This document shows positions 1 through 8,461 of a DNA stretch of 64,000 bases, piece by piece. Positions within the stretch are counted from its first letter, which is position 1; every line of letters starts with the position of its first letter. The stretch is from Desulfosoma caldarium (GTDB lineage: Bacteria > Desulfobacterota > Syntrophobacteria > Syntrophobacterales > DSM-9756): contig NZ_RJVA01000015.1 of assembly GCF_003751385.1 (NCBI RefSeq), positions 126,336-190,335 of the forward strand. The letters are read 5' to 3'. Under the pieces are notes generated by a model, which was given only the letters and a program-made list of their open reading frames with translations, had not been told where the DNA came from and made no database searches. The translations under genes and the position numbers were made by a program.

Positions 1-1126
1 GCACAAGAGCCAGGGTCCGAGCCAGCACCTGGGGCAGAATATCCTGAATCCGCTGGGCCTGCGTGGTGAGCTCTGCGATCTCTGTGAGGGTGTGCAATTC
101 CCGGTTTCTTTGAATAATCTGAGCTCGAAGCTTTTCCTGAGACCGCTCCAAGGCCCGCGTTCTTTCCGCCACCATGGCCTCCAGTTTTTCCGAATGAATC
201 TCCAGGCGACGTCGAGCTTCGTTGAGATGCTGCACCATAAGCTCGGCGCTACGGCACAGATCTTCAATTTCATCAGAGCCCCAGGACGCCTTTGAGCGGG
301 ACAAAACCGGCACTTGAAGCCCTACCAACCCTCTTTCAAAAATGGCCAATAGATCTTTGAGATTGTGGACGACCACCTTGTTGAAAAAGAGGCTCAAGGT
401 AAGATACAGGACACCCATGATCATAAATCCAATCAAGAAGATGGAAGTGACGATGTCGCGAATGTTAGACAAGGCCGCGTTCACAGGAATGCCAATACCC
501 ACAAGGCCCACCACTTCCCCGGGCTTGCGGCCGAATCCTCGTTGCGAGCCGTAGAGGCGCACCAGGTCTTGTGGGGCATCCTCTGGTTGCCCATGGCAGT
601 GCAGGCATTCCGGTTCTAAAATCACGGGCCTAAACCGAAAATAATAGGAAGTGCTGTCGCGCTTCACGAGCCCTTTCCATTCATGGGGGGCGTCAGGTCG
701 GGTGAAAAACTCAATCATGCGCCGCTCCATGGCATCCGCCTCACTTTGAGGATTTCGGGCATTGATCGCCACCCTTCGGTACACGTATTCGGGCAGATGC
801 GTGGAAAACAGGTCCATGACGGAACGGCTCACAAACGAGGTGGACATGGCTTCCAAGACAAAGGCATGCTCGCCCATGAGACTATACATTTTGGGACGCA
901 GCACCTCTTTGACATATTCCATGTTTGCTTCCACGGCCCTCATCAGGATTTCCGATTTCTTATAGGCGTTTTCTTCTAGAAACAGCCGCTCCTGAACGTA
1001 GATCAACACAGCCCCCACGGTACAAAAGAGCATCAAGAGCACGGCCGTTCCGGTAAGGAAGCGTTTCTGAACATAGAGAAGACGACGAGACCCCGTAGCC
1101 TTTTCGGCATTTTTCTCTTCCACCAT
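1..1126 (-). CDS. Membrane sensor protein with haem-type periplasmic domain (partial)
   Basis: Reading frame is open from an ATG at 1126 (AGGAGG eight bases upstream) to the left edge, so the C-terminus is missing. A membrane segment lies at about residues 21-41, followed by an extracytoplasmic domain of the DUF3365/Tll0287 type to about residue 215. It contains PECLHCHG near residue 172, a CxxCH haem c motif. A second membrane segment (about 223-248) leads to a HAMP-like linker, a long coiled coil (EAMVAERTRALERSQEKL) and what looks like the start of a GAF domain. Family knowledge makes a histidine kinase or diguanylate cyclase output likely, but that part lies outside the window. It is divergent from the YeiH-type transporter, so control of that gene is possible (inference). 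Confidence 0.75.
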   Translation of the reverse strand, partial: MVEEKNAEKATGSRRLLYVQKRFLTGTAVLLMLFCTVGAVLIYVQERLFLEENAYKKSEILMRAVEANMEYVKEVLRPKMYSLMGEHAFVLEAMSTSFVSRSVMDLFSTHLPEYVYRRVAINARNPQSEADAMERRMIEFFTRPDAPHEWKGLVKRDSTSYYFRFRPVILEPECLHCHGQPEDAPQDLVRLYGSQRGFGRKPGEVVGLVGIGIPVNAALSNIRDIVTSIFLIGFMIMGVLYLTLSLFFNKVVVHNLKDLLAIFERGLVGLQVPVLSRSKASWGSDEIEDLCRSAELMVQHLNEARRRLEIHSEKLEAMVAERTRALERSQEKLRAQIIQRNRELHTLTEIAELTTQAQRIQDILPQVLARTLALV

Positions 1127-1498
1127 GGCCCCTTCCTCCTGGGTTCACATGGACGGTCCCACGAACTCATAGCAATTATCCTGCACGGCATGAACGGAAG
1201 CAACCCGTGGCATTCTTGCCTGTTTTTGAAACATTCGTTGGACCCACCTTATGCCAACGCATGGAAGCACTGCTGCCGAGGGGAAGCACCCTTTTGTTTG
1301 AGAGAGGCTTCGTATATTCCTCGTGATGTTGATTTTCCTGAAGATTTTCGTCACCGCATCACTATCTGGACCAGGCCTCGATGTTGCATAACCCGGTTTG
1401 GAGACCAAACCTGGTGCTCCCGCTACCTTGAAGGAACCCTTGGAAAGTGGTCATTGTGGCAGACTGGTATCACAAACATGAAGGAGAAAGGAGTTTTC
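1127..1498. other. Divergent intergenic region, no gene seen
   Basis: This 372-base stretch separates the sensor (minus) from the YeiH-type transporter (plus) and must hold both promoters. The transporter frame is open upstream to 1190, but the upstream part is low-complexity in codon choice and unlike the family, and the good ribosome binding site (AAGGAGAAAGGAG, 1481-1493) points to 1499. I saw no convincing sigma-70 or sigma-54 pair. Confidence 0.5.
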
Positions 1499-3253
1499 AT
1501 GGAAGAACAGGTGTCAAAGAAAGGATTGAACGAAGACTGGTTGGCACTGATTTTGGGGATGGTTTTTTTCGTTTTGTCCCTGGGCGTCTTTGCTGGGGTT
1601 GACATCCTGGGATGGGGCGTCAAGACGAGCATTTGGACAAGCCCATCAAAAGCGCTTTCCGTCGTTTCGGCCAAATACGCCCCCATTAAGGGACAAGTGG
1701 TCAAGGTGGAAGAACAGACCCTGACGGTGCGCACGGCCGACGGCAAAGAAAAAACGGTCAAGGTTCCAAATGCCGCCCAGTTCAAGGTAGGGGACCATTA
1801 TGAAAAGAGCGGTGTTTCTGGCTTTACCGCGCTGATTTTGACTTTTGTGGCCATGTTTTTGATTACGGGCATCGGAGCCGCACTGCTTCGGTTAAACCTT
1901 CCGAAATTTCTTTTGGGGTTCGCCATCCTGTTTTGGCTGGCCTACGCATGCTGGTTCGCGGGACACTACGCCCACATCGCCGCCACCAAGAACCAATTTG
2001 GCCACTACGGCATTTCCTGGTCCCTCAGCATGACGGGTGAATTTGGATTCATCATCGCCTTGGTCGTCGGCTTGCTTATTGGCAACTTTCTTCCAGGAGT
2101 CGCGGAATACCTTCAAGAGGCGGCACGGCCTGAACTTTATATTAAGACGGCCATCGTCATCATGGGCGCGGGCCTTGGGCTGAAGGCGGCGGAATCCCTG
2201 AGTCTTGCAAGCAACATTATGTTTCGAGGCTTCTGCGCTATCGTGGAAGCCTACCTCATTTACTGGGCTTTGACCTATTTCATCGCCCGCCGTTATTTCA
2301 AATTCAGCCGGGAATGGTCTGCACCGCTGGCTTCGGGAATTTCCATCTGCGGTGTATCGGCAGCCATCGCCACCGGCGGAGCCATCAATGCGCGTCCGGT
2401 GGTTCCCATCATGGTCTCTTCGCTCATCGTGATTTTCGTCGCCGTGGAAATGGTCATCCTGCCCTTCATTGCCCAAGCCTTTCTCTATCATGATCCTCTG
2501 GTGGCCGGCGCGTGGATGGGCCTTGCGGTCAAATCCGACGGTGGGGCCGTGGCCAGCGGCGCCATCACCGACGCGCTCATTCGAGCCAAAGCGCTCAATG
2601 CCCTAGGCACAAAATTTGCCGAGGGCTGGATCACCATGACCACCACCACGGTAAAAATGTTCATTGACATCTTTATCGGCATTTGGGCCTTTATCTTGGC
2701 AGTGCTGTGGTGCAGCAAGATTGAATGCAAACCCGGTCAAAAGGTTCGTGCCATAGAAATCTGGCATCGCTTTCCCAAGTTCGTTTTGGGATATGCGGGA
2801 ACGTTCTTTCTGCTTCTGCTCCTGTGCTGGCCGGCCTCTCGAACGGTGGGTGTCGTGAAGGCCAAGGTCGACAACCTGAACAAGGACGCAACCGCCATCA
2901 CAACCCAACTGGCGTCCACGGAAGACGAAGCTGAAAAAACCGCTTTGCAACAGCGGCTCAGCCAAATCAAAGCCCAAATCGCCGACCTAAAAGCCACGGC
3001 GGCCGGCTCCGAAAAAACCCTCAAGACCGCTAAGGCCTCTGCCGCGGAGGGAAACGTCTTTCGCGTACTCTTTTTCGTGCTCACCTTTTTCAGCATCGGC
3101 TTGGTGTCCAATTTCAAGAAGCTTAAGCAGGAAGGCATCGGCAAGCTGGCGGCCGTATATGTGATCTGCCTTTTCGGGTTTGTCATCTGGATCGGCCTGG
3201 CCATCTCGTGGCTGTTCTTCCACGGCGTGCTGCCCCCTGTGCTGCCGGCTTAA
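1499..3253 (+). CDS. YeiH/UPF0324-family putative sulfate exporter, membrane transporter
   Basis: 584 residues from ATG 1499, preceded by AAGGAGAAAGGAG. The core matches the Cons_hypoth698 (YeiH, PSE) family: MGAGLGLKAAESLSLASN, SISICGVSAAIATGGAI and GAWMGLAVKSDGGAVASGA are typical conserved loops between about ten membrane helices. The protein is longer than the usual 330-350 residues. It has an extra N-terminal membrane helix and an SH3-like stretch (VVKVEEQTLTVRTADGKEK), and a charged coiled-coil insertion at about residues 455-515 between C-terminal helices. The family is annotated as a putative sulfate or sulfonate exporter; the substrate here is unproven. It is followed 45 bases later by a 55-residue membrane protein and then a terminator. 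Confidence 0.8.
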   Translation: MEEQVSKKGLNEDWLALILGMVFFVLSLGVFAGVDILGWGVKTSIWTSPSKALSVVSAKYAPIKGQVVKVEEQTLTVRTADGKEKTVKVPNAAQFKVGDHYEKSGVSGFTALILTFVAMFLITGIGAALLRLNLPKFLLGFAILFWLAYACWFAGHYAHIAATKNQFGHYGISWSLSMTGEFGFIIALVVGLLIGNFLPGVAEYLQEAARPELYIKTAIVIMGAGLGLKAAESLSLASNIMFRGFCAIVEAYLIYWALTYFIARRYFKFSREWSAPLASGISICGVSAAIATGGAINARPVVPIMVSSLIVIFVAVEMVILPFIAQAFLYHDPLVAGAWMGLAVKSDGGAVASGAITDALIRAKALNALGTKFAEGWITMTTTTVKMFIDIFIGIWAFILAVLWCSKIECKPGQKVRAIEIWHRFPKFVLGYAGTFFLLLLLCWPASRTVGVVKAKVDNLNKDATAITTQLASTEDEAEKTALQQRLSQIKAQIADLKATAAGSEKTLKTAKASAAEGNVFRVLFFVLTFFSIGLVSNFKKLKQEGIGKLAAVYVICLFGFVIWIGLAISWLFFHGVLPPVLPA

Positions 3254-3298
3254 TGAAAAGACTCAAGGACGCGGAATTGCGAAAGAGGAGGTATTTTC

Positions 3299-3466
3299 AT
3301 GAGCGCTCAAAATGAACCGACCATTTCTGAAGAAATGCAAAAGATGGAATATGAGCCGCTGCTGCCCGTGGAGAAAAAGCTCATTGCCTGGAGTCTTCTA
3401 CTCGGAGTGGTCCTCCTCGGAGTGCTGTACAAAGCCAGCCACTTCTTTTTCCCGGGTGGCCACTAA
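3299..3466 (+). CDS. Small single-span membrane protein
   Basis: 55 residues, starting at ATG 3299 behind a strong site (GAAAGAGGAGG, 3280-3291). A charged N-terminal half (about 27 residues) is followed by one hydrophobic helix (IAWSLLLGVVLLGVLY) and a short C-terminus, SHFFFPGGH. It has no recognisable family. Its place between the YeiH-type transporter and the hairpin at 3500 suggests co-transcription and perhaps a role as an accessory subunit, which is inference from position alone. Confidence 0.6.
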   Translation: MSAQNEPTISEEMQKMEYEPLLPVEKKLIAWSLLLGVVLLGVLYKASHFFFPGGH

Positions 3467-3499
3467 GCGTCGGCCCTGAAAGCATCGCCCTTACACAGC

Positions 3500-3527
3500 G
3501 CACCCGGACCAGAAATGGTCCGGGTGC
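3500..3527 (+). terminator. Rho-independent-like terminator after the YeiH unit
   Basis: A perfect 11-bp stem (GCACCCGGACC with GGTCCGGGTGC) with a 6-base loop lies 33 bases after the small membrane gene. The following tract (GGTCGTCTT) is only weakly T-rich, so termination strength is uncertain. Confidence 0.6.
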
Positions 3528-3626
3528 GGTCGTCTTGCACTTCACCCCTCTTGACGGCGGCATTGGAATTTTTGTATAAGCCGGCCGCTCTTTGAGACAC
3601 GAACCCACAAGTGCGGATATCCCCCA

Positions 3627-4490
3627 ATGCATCTTTTCCTGGAGCAGCTCCTCAACGGCATGGCCGTCGGATCCATTTATGCGCTGGTGAGTTTGGGTCT
3701 TGCTCTTGTTTACGGCATCCTGCGCATTCTTCACGTGGCCCATGCCGCCGTCTATACGGTGGGCGCTTATCTGGGACTGTTCTTCTTTCAGATGACCCAA
3801 AGCCTGTTAGTGGCCTTCCTGGGGGCCATGGCCTGCTGTGCCCTGGCGGGCGTGACCATAGAACGCCTTGTGTACTTTCCTTTGCTCAAATATCCCCCGT
3901 ACGTGCCACTCATTGCAAGCATCGCCATTCTGCTCGCTTTGGAAGAAGTCTGCCGCCTCGTGGCAGGACCCTACATCCTCACCTTTCCGGCCTCCCTTCC
4001 CTTTCCGGCCGTGCATGTTCTTGGCGTGCACGTCCCGTCATCCGTATCGACCATCTTTGCCACAACCGGACTGATTCTGCTCGTCCTATGGTTTCTGACC
4101 ACGCGCACGGAAACGGGCCTGGCCATGCGGGCCGTCTCCCAGGATCTGGCCATCGCCGAGGCTATGGGCATCGACGCGCACGCCGTGGTGAGTTTTACTT
4201 TCGCCTTGGGATCCGCCATCGCCGCCGTGGCGGGCATTCTCGTGGGCATCTATTACAACCAGGTTTACGCCACCATGGGATCCGTTCCGGCTTACAAGGC
4301 ATTGGCCCTCATCGTGGTGGGCGGGTTGGGGTCCGTGCCCGGAGCCGTCGCGGCCTCCCTTTTGCTCGGCATCGCAGAAACACTACTTATTGGCTACGCT
4401 CACGTCCCTTTGCCACGAGACGCCTTGGCTTTCATCGCCATGATCGCTGTGCTCATGTGGCGTGCGGAAGGCTTGTTCGGTTCGCGCTGA
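3627..4490 (+). CDS. livH: Branched-chain-type ABC importer permease LivH
   Basis: 287 residues, close to the family length. The N-terminus (LLNGMAVGSIYALVSLGL, then YGILRILHVAHAAVYTVGA) and the C-terminal ALIVVGGLGSVPGAVAASLL are characteristic of LivH permeases of the HAAT family. Multiple hydrophobic helices run the full length. It is the first gene of a compact liv cluster, 7 bases before livM. The start at 3627 matches the family N-terminus; the ribosome binding site is weak. Homologues import branched-chain amino acids, but others carry urea, amides or other amino acids, and the adjacent hut genes leave the substrate open. Confidence 0.9.
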   Translation: MHLFLEQLLNGMAVGSIYALVSLGLALVYGILRILHVAHAAVYTVGAYLGLFFFQMTQSLLVAFLGAMACCALAGVTIERLVYFPLLKYPPYVPLIASIAILLALEEVCRLVAGPYILTFPASLPFPAVHVLGVHVPSSVSTIFATTGLILLVLWFLTTRTETGLAMRAVSQDLAIAEAMGIDAHAVVSFTFALGSAIAAVAGILVGIYYNQVYATMGSVPAYKALALIVVGGLGSVPGAVAASLLLGIAETLLIGYAHVPLPRDALAFIAMIAVLMWRAEGLFGSR

Positions 4491-4497
4491 GGAACCC

Positions 4498-5388
4498 ATG
4501 AACGCCTACGTCATCACGGTCGCCACACTCGTGACCATCCAATCCATCGCGGCCTGCGGCCTCAACGTCATCGTAGGTTACGCCGGGCAAATCTCGTTAG
4601 GGCATGCGGCCTTTTTCGGTATCGGCGCTTACAGCTCGGCGCTGCTCACCACCAAAGCCGGCCTTTCGTTTTGGACGGCCATGCCTTTGGCGGTCGTCAT
4701 CACGGCCTTGATCGGCGCCATGCTGGGCCTGCCAAGTTTGCGCGTGCGCGATGACTTTCTGGCCATTACGACCATCGGTGTGAATTTCATCGTCGAAGCC
4801 GTTTTTCAGTACATTCCTTTCTTTGGCGGAGCCCTGGGCATCGGTGGGATTCCTCGGGTGCATCTTTTTAAGGTGCCTTTGAAGGGCATGGCGTATCTTC
4901 TGTTCTGTCTCGCGTTTCTTGCCGTGGTGTTGGTTGTGTGCCGGTGGTTTACGCGAAGCTGGGCCGGCTTAGCCTGTTTTGCTCTTCGAGAAGAGGAAAC
5001 GGCGGCCTCCAGCATGGGCATTTCTCCGGTGCGTTTCAAGTTGCTGGCGTTCGTGGTCGGCACGGCCATGGCCGGGTTGGGCGGAGTGCTCTATGCCCAT
5101 TTCATGCGTTTTATCAGCGCGGGAGACTTCAGTTTTCCCGTCTCGGTCATGCTCCTTTCCACCATTGTCCTGGGCGGCATGGGCACTCTGTGGGGTCCGG
5201 TACTGGGAGCGGCCATCTTGGTAAGCCTTCCCGAAAGCTTTCGGCCTCTCATGGAGCTACGGTTTCTCCTCTACACTGTGGTCTTGCTGGTCATGATTCG
5301 TTTTCAGCCGGGCGGATTGCTGGGTGAAGCGAGCCTGGCTCAGCGGATTCTTGCCAGGTTCCACCCGATGAAGGCCGATCACCCATGA
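4498..5388 (+). CDS. livM: Branched-chain-type ABC importer permease LivM
   Basis: 296 residues from ATG 4498. The frame is open 36 bases further upstream, but an earlier start would overlap livH and lacks the family N-terminus. Family motifs include GLNVIVGYAGQISLGHAAFF near the N-terminus, AITTIGVNFIVEAVF and the C-terminal LSTIVLGGMGTLWGPVLGA. It pairs with LivH to form the membrane channel. The stop codon overlaps the livG start (ATGA at 5385-5388), showing translational coupling. Confidence 0.9.
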   Translation: MNAYVITVATLVTIQSIAACGLNVIVGYAGQISLGHAAFFGIGAYSSALLTTKAGLSFWTAMPLAVVITALIGAMLGLPSLRVRDDFLAITTIGVNFIVEAVFQYIPFFGGALGIGGIPRVHLFKVPLKGMAYLLFCLAFLAVVLVVCRWFTRSWAGLACFALREEETAASSMGISPVRFKLLAFVVGTAMAGLGGVLYAHFMRFISAGDFSFPVSVMLLSTIVLGGMGTLWGPVLGAAILVSLPESFRPLMELRFLLYTVVLLVMIRFQPGGLLGEASLAQRILARFHPMKADHP

Positions 5389-6152
5389 AAGCTCCGCTTC
5401 TTCGTGTTCATAACCTGACCAAGCTCTTCGGCGGCCTGCGTGCCGTGGACGGAGTGAGTTTTGATGTTCATGGCGGGGAAATTCTCGGGTTGCTCGGCCC
5501 CAACGGCGCGGGCAAAACCGTCTGCTTCAATTTGATTTCCGGAGTCTACGCGCCTACGGCCGGCGAAATCCATTTCTCGGGCCGTCGCACCGACGGCTTG
5601 CCCCCTCACCGCATGGCCGCTTTGGGCCTTGGACGGACTTTTCAAATCGTCAAACCCTTTGCGCAGCTTCGTGTCCTGGACAACGTTCTTGTGGCCTGCG
5701 GCGTTCATCACTATGGTGGACTGCTGCGATCTTTCACATCATGGACGGGACAAAAAACCCGCCAAAGGGCGATGGAACTGCTGGAAAAGGTCGGCTTAGC
5801 CGACGAAGCCCATCGCAAAGCGGGTCTTCTTCCGCTGGGGCATTTGCGGCGCCTGGAAATTGCTCGAGCCCTGGCGGTGGGGCACCGCCTCGTGCTGCTA
5901 GATGAGTCCTTTTCAGGACTGCGAGAAGAAGAAATCACCCCGCTTATGGCGCTGGTGGCGTCCATTCGTCAAGAGGGTATCTCGGTGCTGCTCATCGAAC
6001 ACAACATGCGTGTGGCCATGAAGCTTTCGAACCGCATCGTGGTCTTGGATCACGGCTGCAAAATCGCCGAAGGCACGCCTGCAGAAATCGCTCGAAATCC
6101 TCGAGTCATTGAAGCGTACTTGGGCCGAGGGGGACGCGCCGGTGCTGCTTGA
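5385..6152 (+). CDS. livG: ABC importer ATPase LivG with atypical signature motif
   Basis: 255 residues, start overlapping the livM stop by four bases. Walker A is GPNGAGKT, the LivG-specific GRTFQIVKPFAQLRVLDNV segment is present, and the C-terminal helix region AEIARNPRVIEAYLG is typical of the family. The ABC signature is unusual: the position normally read as LSYGEQRRLEIARAL here reads LPLGHLRRLEIARAL, and Walker B is LLDESFSGL rather than LLDEPxxGL. LivF in the same operon has a normal signature, so the pair may have one degenerate and one canonical ATP site. The frame is intact. Confidence 0.87.
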   Translation: MKAPLLRVHNLTKLFGGLRAVDGVSFDVHGGEILGLLGPNGAGKTVCFNLISGVYAPTAGEIHFSGRRTDGLPPHRMAALGLGRTFQIVKPFAQLRVLDNVLVACGVHHYGGLLRSFTSWTGQKTRQRAMELLEKVGLADEAHRKAGLLPLGHLRRLEIARALAVGHRLVLLDESFSGLREEEITPLMALVASIRQEGISVLLIEHNMRVAMKLSNRIVVLDHGCKIAEGTPAEIARNPRVIEAYLGRGGRAGAA

Positions 6153-6879
6153 GGTTCAGGGTCTGCACATCGCTTATGGGGATGTCGTTGCGGTGCGGGG
6201 TGTGCACTTCAGCGTGGCTCCAGGAGAACTGGTTTCCATCATCGGCGCCAACGGCGCCGGAAAGACCTCCATCCTCAATGGCCTCATGGGTTTGGTGCCA
6301 CTGCGTCGCGGCATCGTGCGTTACCAGGGAGAGGACGTTTCCTCACTCCCACCCCACAAGCGGGCGCGACGCGGCCTTCGCTTGGTTCCGGAGAGGGCCA
6401 GGGTGTTTCCACGCCTTTCGGTCCGCGAAAACCTCATGATCGGGGCCTACGGTCTTCGAAGAAAAATTCCCATGCCCCTACGTCTGGAATGGCTTTACGA
6501 ATTGTTTCCCGTGCTCAAGGAACGTCAGGATCAGCCGGCCCAGACCTTGTCCGGCGGGGAACAGCAGCAGTTGTCCATTGCACGCGCCCTGATCTCCGAC
6601 CCGCAGTTGCTGCTGGTGGATGAAGTGTCCATGGGGCTCATGCCCAAGCTGGTGGAGCAAGTCTTTGACCTGCTGCAAAGGCTTAACCGCGACCACGGCC
6701 TCACCATTTTGCTTGTGGAACAAAACGCCAGGGCGTCTTTAGAGATTTCCCATCGAGCCTACGTGCTGGAAACGGGAACCGTGGTCATGGAAGGGGACGC
6801 CTCCCGGCTGATGCATGATCCTCACGTTCAAAAAGCCTACTTGGGTCTTGCAGAAGGTGAGTTGGAAGGGCGACAATAG
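6142..6879 (+). CDS. livF: ABC importer ATPase LivF
   Basis: 245 residues from GTG 6142, giving an N-terminus (MLLEVQGLHIAYGDV) like other LivF proteins, with GAGGGGG at 6126-6132 as ribosome binding site. An in-frame TTG at 6109 is possible but less likely. Walker A GANGAGKT, signature LSGGEQQQLSIARAL and Walker B LLLVDEVSMGL are present, as is the LivF-type LVEQNARASLEIS switch region. It overlaps livG by 11 bases and should form the heterodimeric motor with it. Confidence 0.9.
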   Translation: MLLEVQGLHIAYGDVVAVRGVHFSVAPGELVSIIGANGAGKTSILNGLMGLVPLRRGIVRYQGEDVSSLPPHKRARRGLRLVPERARVFPRLSVRENLMIGAYGLRRKIPMPLRLEWLYELFPVLKERQDQPAQTLSGGEQQQLSIARALISDPQLLLVDEVSMGLMPKLVEQVFDLLQRLNRDHGLTILLVEQNARASLEISHRAYVLETGTVVMEGDASRLMHDPHVQKAYLGLAEGELEGRQ

Positions 6880-6972
6880 TCGAGGTCGTGGGCTTCTGGC
6901 CCGCGAGCCTTGAGGACCCGGGGGCAGGTAATTTCAGACAAACGAGGTGCAACCGTTAAAGAGGAGGTGGCT

Positions 6973-8127
6973 ATGATGCAGAGAATCGCTATTTGGTCCG
7001 TGGTCCTGTCCTTGATGTTTCTGCCCCTAAAGACCGCTCTGGGGGCAGAAAGTGTCAAAATCGGCCTTCTCGCCCCTCTTACGGGTCCAGCGGCCGCCGA
7101 CGGCGCCAGCGTGAACAATGCGGTGCAGTTGGCGGTGGAAAAAGTCAACAAGGGCGGCGGCCTTTTGGGCAAGCACGTGGAACTCGTGGTTTACGATGAC
7201 CGGGCCGACGGCAAGGAAGCCGTCGGTTTGGCTCAGAAACTCATTCAGCAGGACCGCGTGGTGGGTGTGGTCGGCGGTTCCTACAGCACGCCGAGCCGCG
7301 CGGTCGCGCCCATCTTTCAGGAAGAGGGCATTCCGTTCATTGCGGCCTATGCCGTTCATCCGGACATCACCACGGCCGGGGATTATTGCTTTCGAAACGG
7401 TTTTTTGGGCATGGTGGAAGGCCGAGGAGCGGCCTATGTGGCCGTCAACAAACTGAAAGCCAAAAAGATTGCTCTGCTTGTGAGCGACAACGACTTTGGC
7501 CGCACTCTGGCCGCCGGTTTCAAGGAATATCTTGCCAAGAACGCTCCATCCGTGGAACTGGTCTACGAACAAGCCTATCCCTTTAAAGAGCAGGATTTTA
7601 AGCCATACCTGGCCAGCATCAAGGAAAAGAGCCCTGATCTTATCTTCGCCAGCGGCTACTATTTTCAGACGGGGCCCATCGTGAGTCAGGCTCGGGAACT
7701 GGGCATAACAGCCACCATTTTCGGGGAAGAAGGTGCGGACTCGCCCAAATTTTTGGAGATTGCCGGCAAGGCCGCCGAGGGCTTTCTCATCGTCACGAAC
7801 CTGAACCGGGACGACCCGCGCCCGGAAGTGCAGGAATTCCTCAAAGTTTATAGAGAACGGTACCGCATCGAACCGGACATGGTGGGTGCCTCGGCCTATG
7901 ACGCCTTCATGATCTTGTGCGATGCCATTCGCCGAGCTGGAAGCACGGACGGCCCCGCCGTCAAGAAAGCCCTGGGCGCCACCAATAACTTCAACGGGCT
8001 GACCGGGACGATTCAGGGCTTTACGACGAACGGCGAAGTGGTCAAGGACGTTCAGGTTCAAATTGTCAAAGACGGCGCCTTTCGCTACTTTGATGTGGTC
8101 AAAGACCCTGCCGTCATCACGCCGTAA
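6973..8127 (+). CDS. Periplasmic amino-acid-type binding protein of the liv importer
   Basis: 384 residues from ATG 6973 behind GAGGAGGTGG. A signal peptide (hydrophobic core WSVVLSLMFLPL, likely cleavage after ALGA near residue 24) leads into a type I periplasmic binding fold: VKIGLLAPLTGPAAADG, then GVVGGSYSTPSRAVAPIF and YDAFMILCDAIRRAGS are typical LivK/HAAT segments. It lies 93 bases after livF and would deliver ligand to LivHMGF. The ligand cannot be read from sequence; the hut genes next door make histidine or a related amino acid worth testing. Confidence 0.87.
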   Translation: MMQRIAIWSVVLSLMFLPLKTALGAESVKIGLLAPLTGPAAADGASVNNAVQLAVEKVNKGGGLLGKHVELVVYDDRADGKEAVGLAQKLIQQDRVVGVVGGSYSTPSRAVAPIFQEEGIPFIAAYAVHPDITTAGDYCFRNGFLGMVEGRGAAYVAVNKLKAKKIALLVSDNDFGRTLAAGFKEYLAKNAPSVELVYEQAYPFKEQDFKPYLASIKEKSPDLIFASGYYFQTGPIVSQARELGITATIFGEEGADSPKFLEIAGKAAEGFLIVTNLNRDDPRPEVQEFLKVYRERYRIEPDMVGASAYDAFMILCDAIRRAGSTDGPAVKKALGATNNFNGLTGTIQGFTTNGEVVKDVQVQIVKDGAFRYFDVVKDPAVITP

Positions 8128-8461
8128 GCCGTAAAGGGCTTTCCGTCAGGGAAGGGCTTCCTCGCGCTGCGTGGTGAAGGGGCCTCGTGTTTGCCCCTGA
8201 TAATCGAAGGCATCGCGTCCTTGCCGTACGAAATCAAAGGGACCGAGCCCCCGCGGTTCCCAACGCCGTGGACGGAAAAGGATGTCGACCTCCTGAAACC
8301 ACGGGGTGGCCCTGCCCTTGAGAAGATCGGCACGCTTGAGAGGGCACCCAGGACAGCGGCCCCTCATCTCAAGGCTTCCAAGCCCACGGCGTGTGGCTGG
8401 CAAGAGTTGCCGACATGATCGGCCCTTTCAAGAGGCCAGAGCTCCAACGGAGGACACAACC
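8128..8461. other. Gene-free gap between liv and hut clusters
   Basis: About 330 bases with no frame that resembles a known protein on either strand. The hutU frame is open upstream to 8306, but that part does not match the family. A short direct repeat (AAGGGCTTYCC) sits at about 8138-8161. No clear promoter was recognised. Confidence 0.4.
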
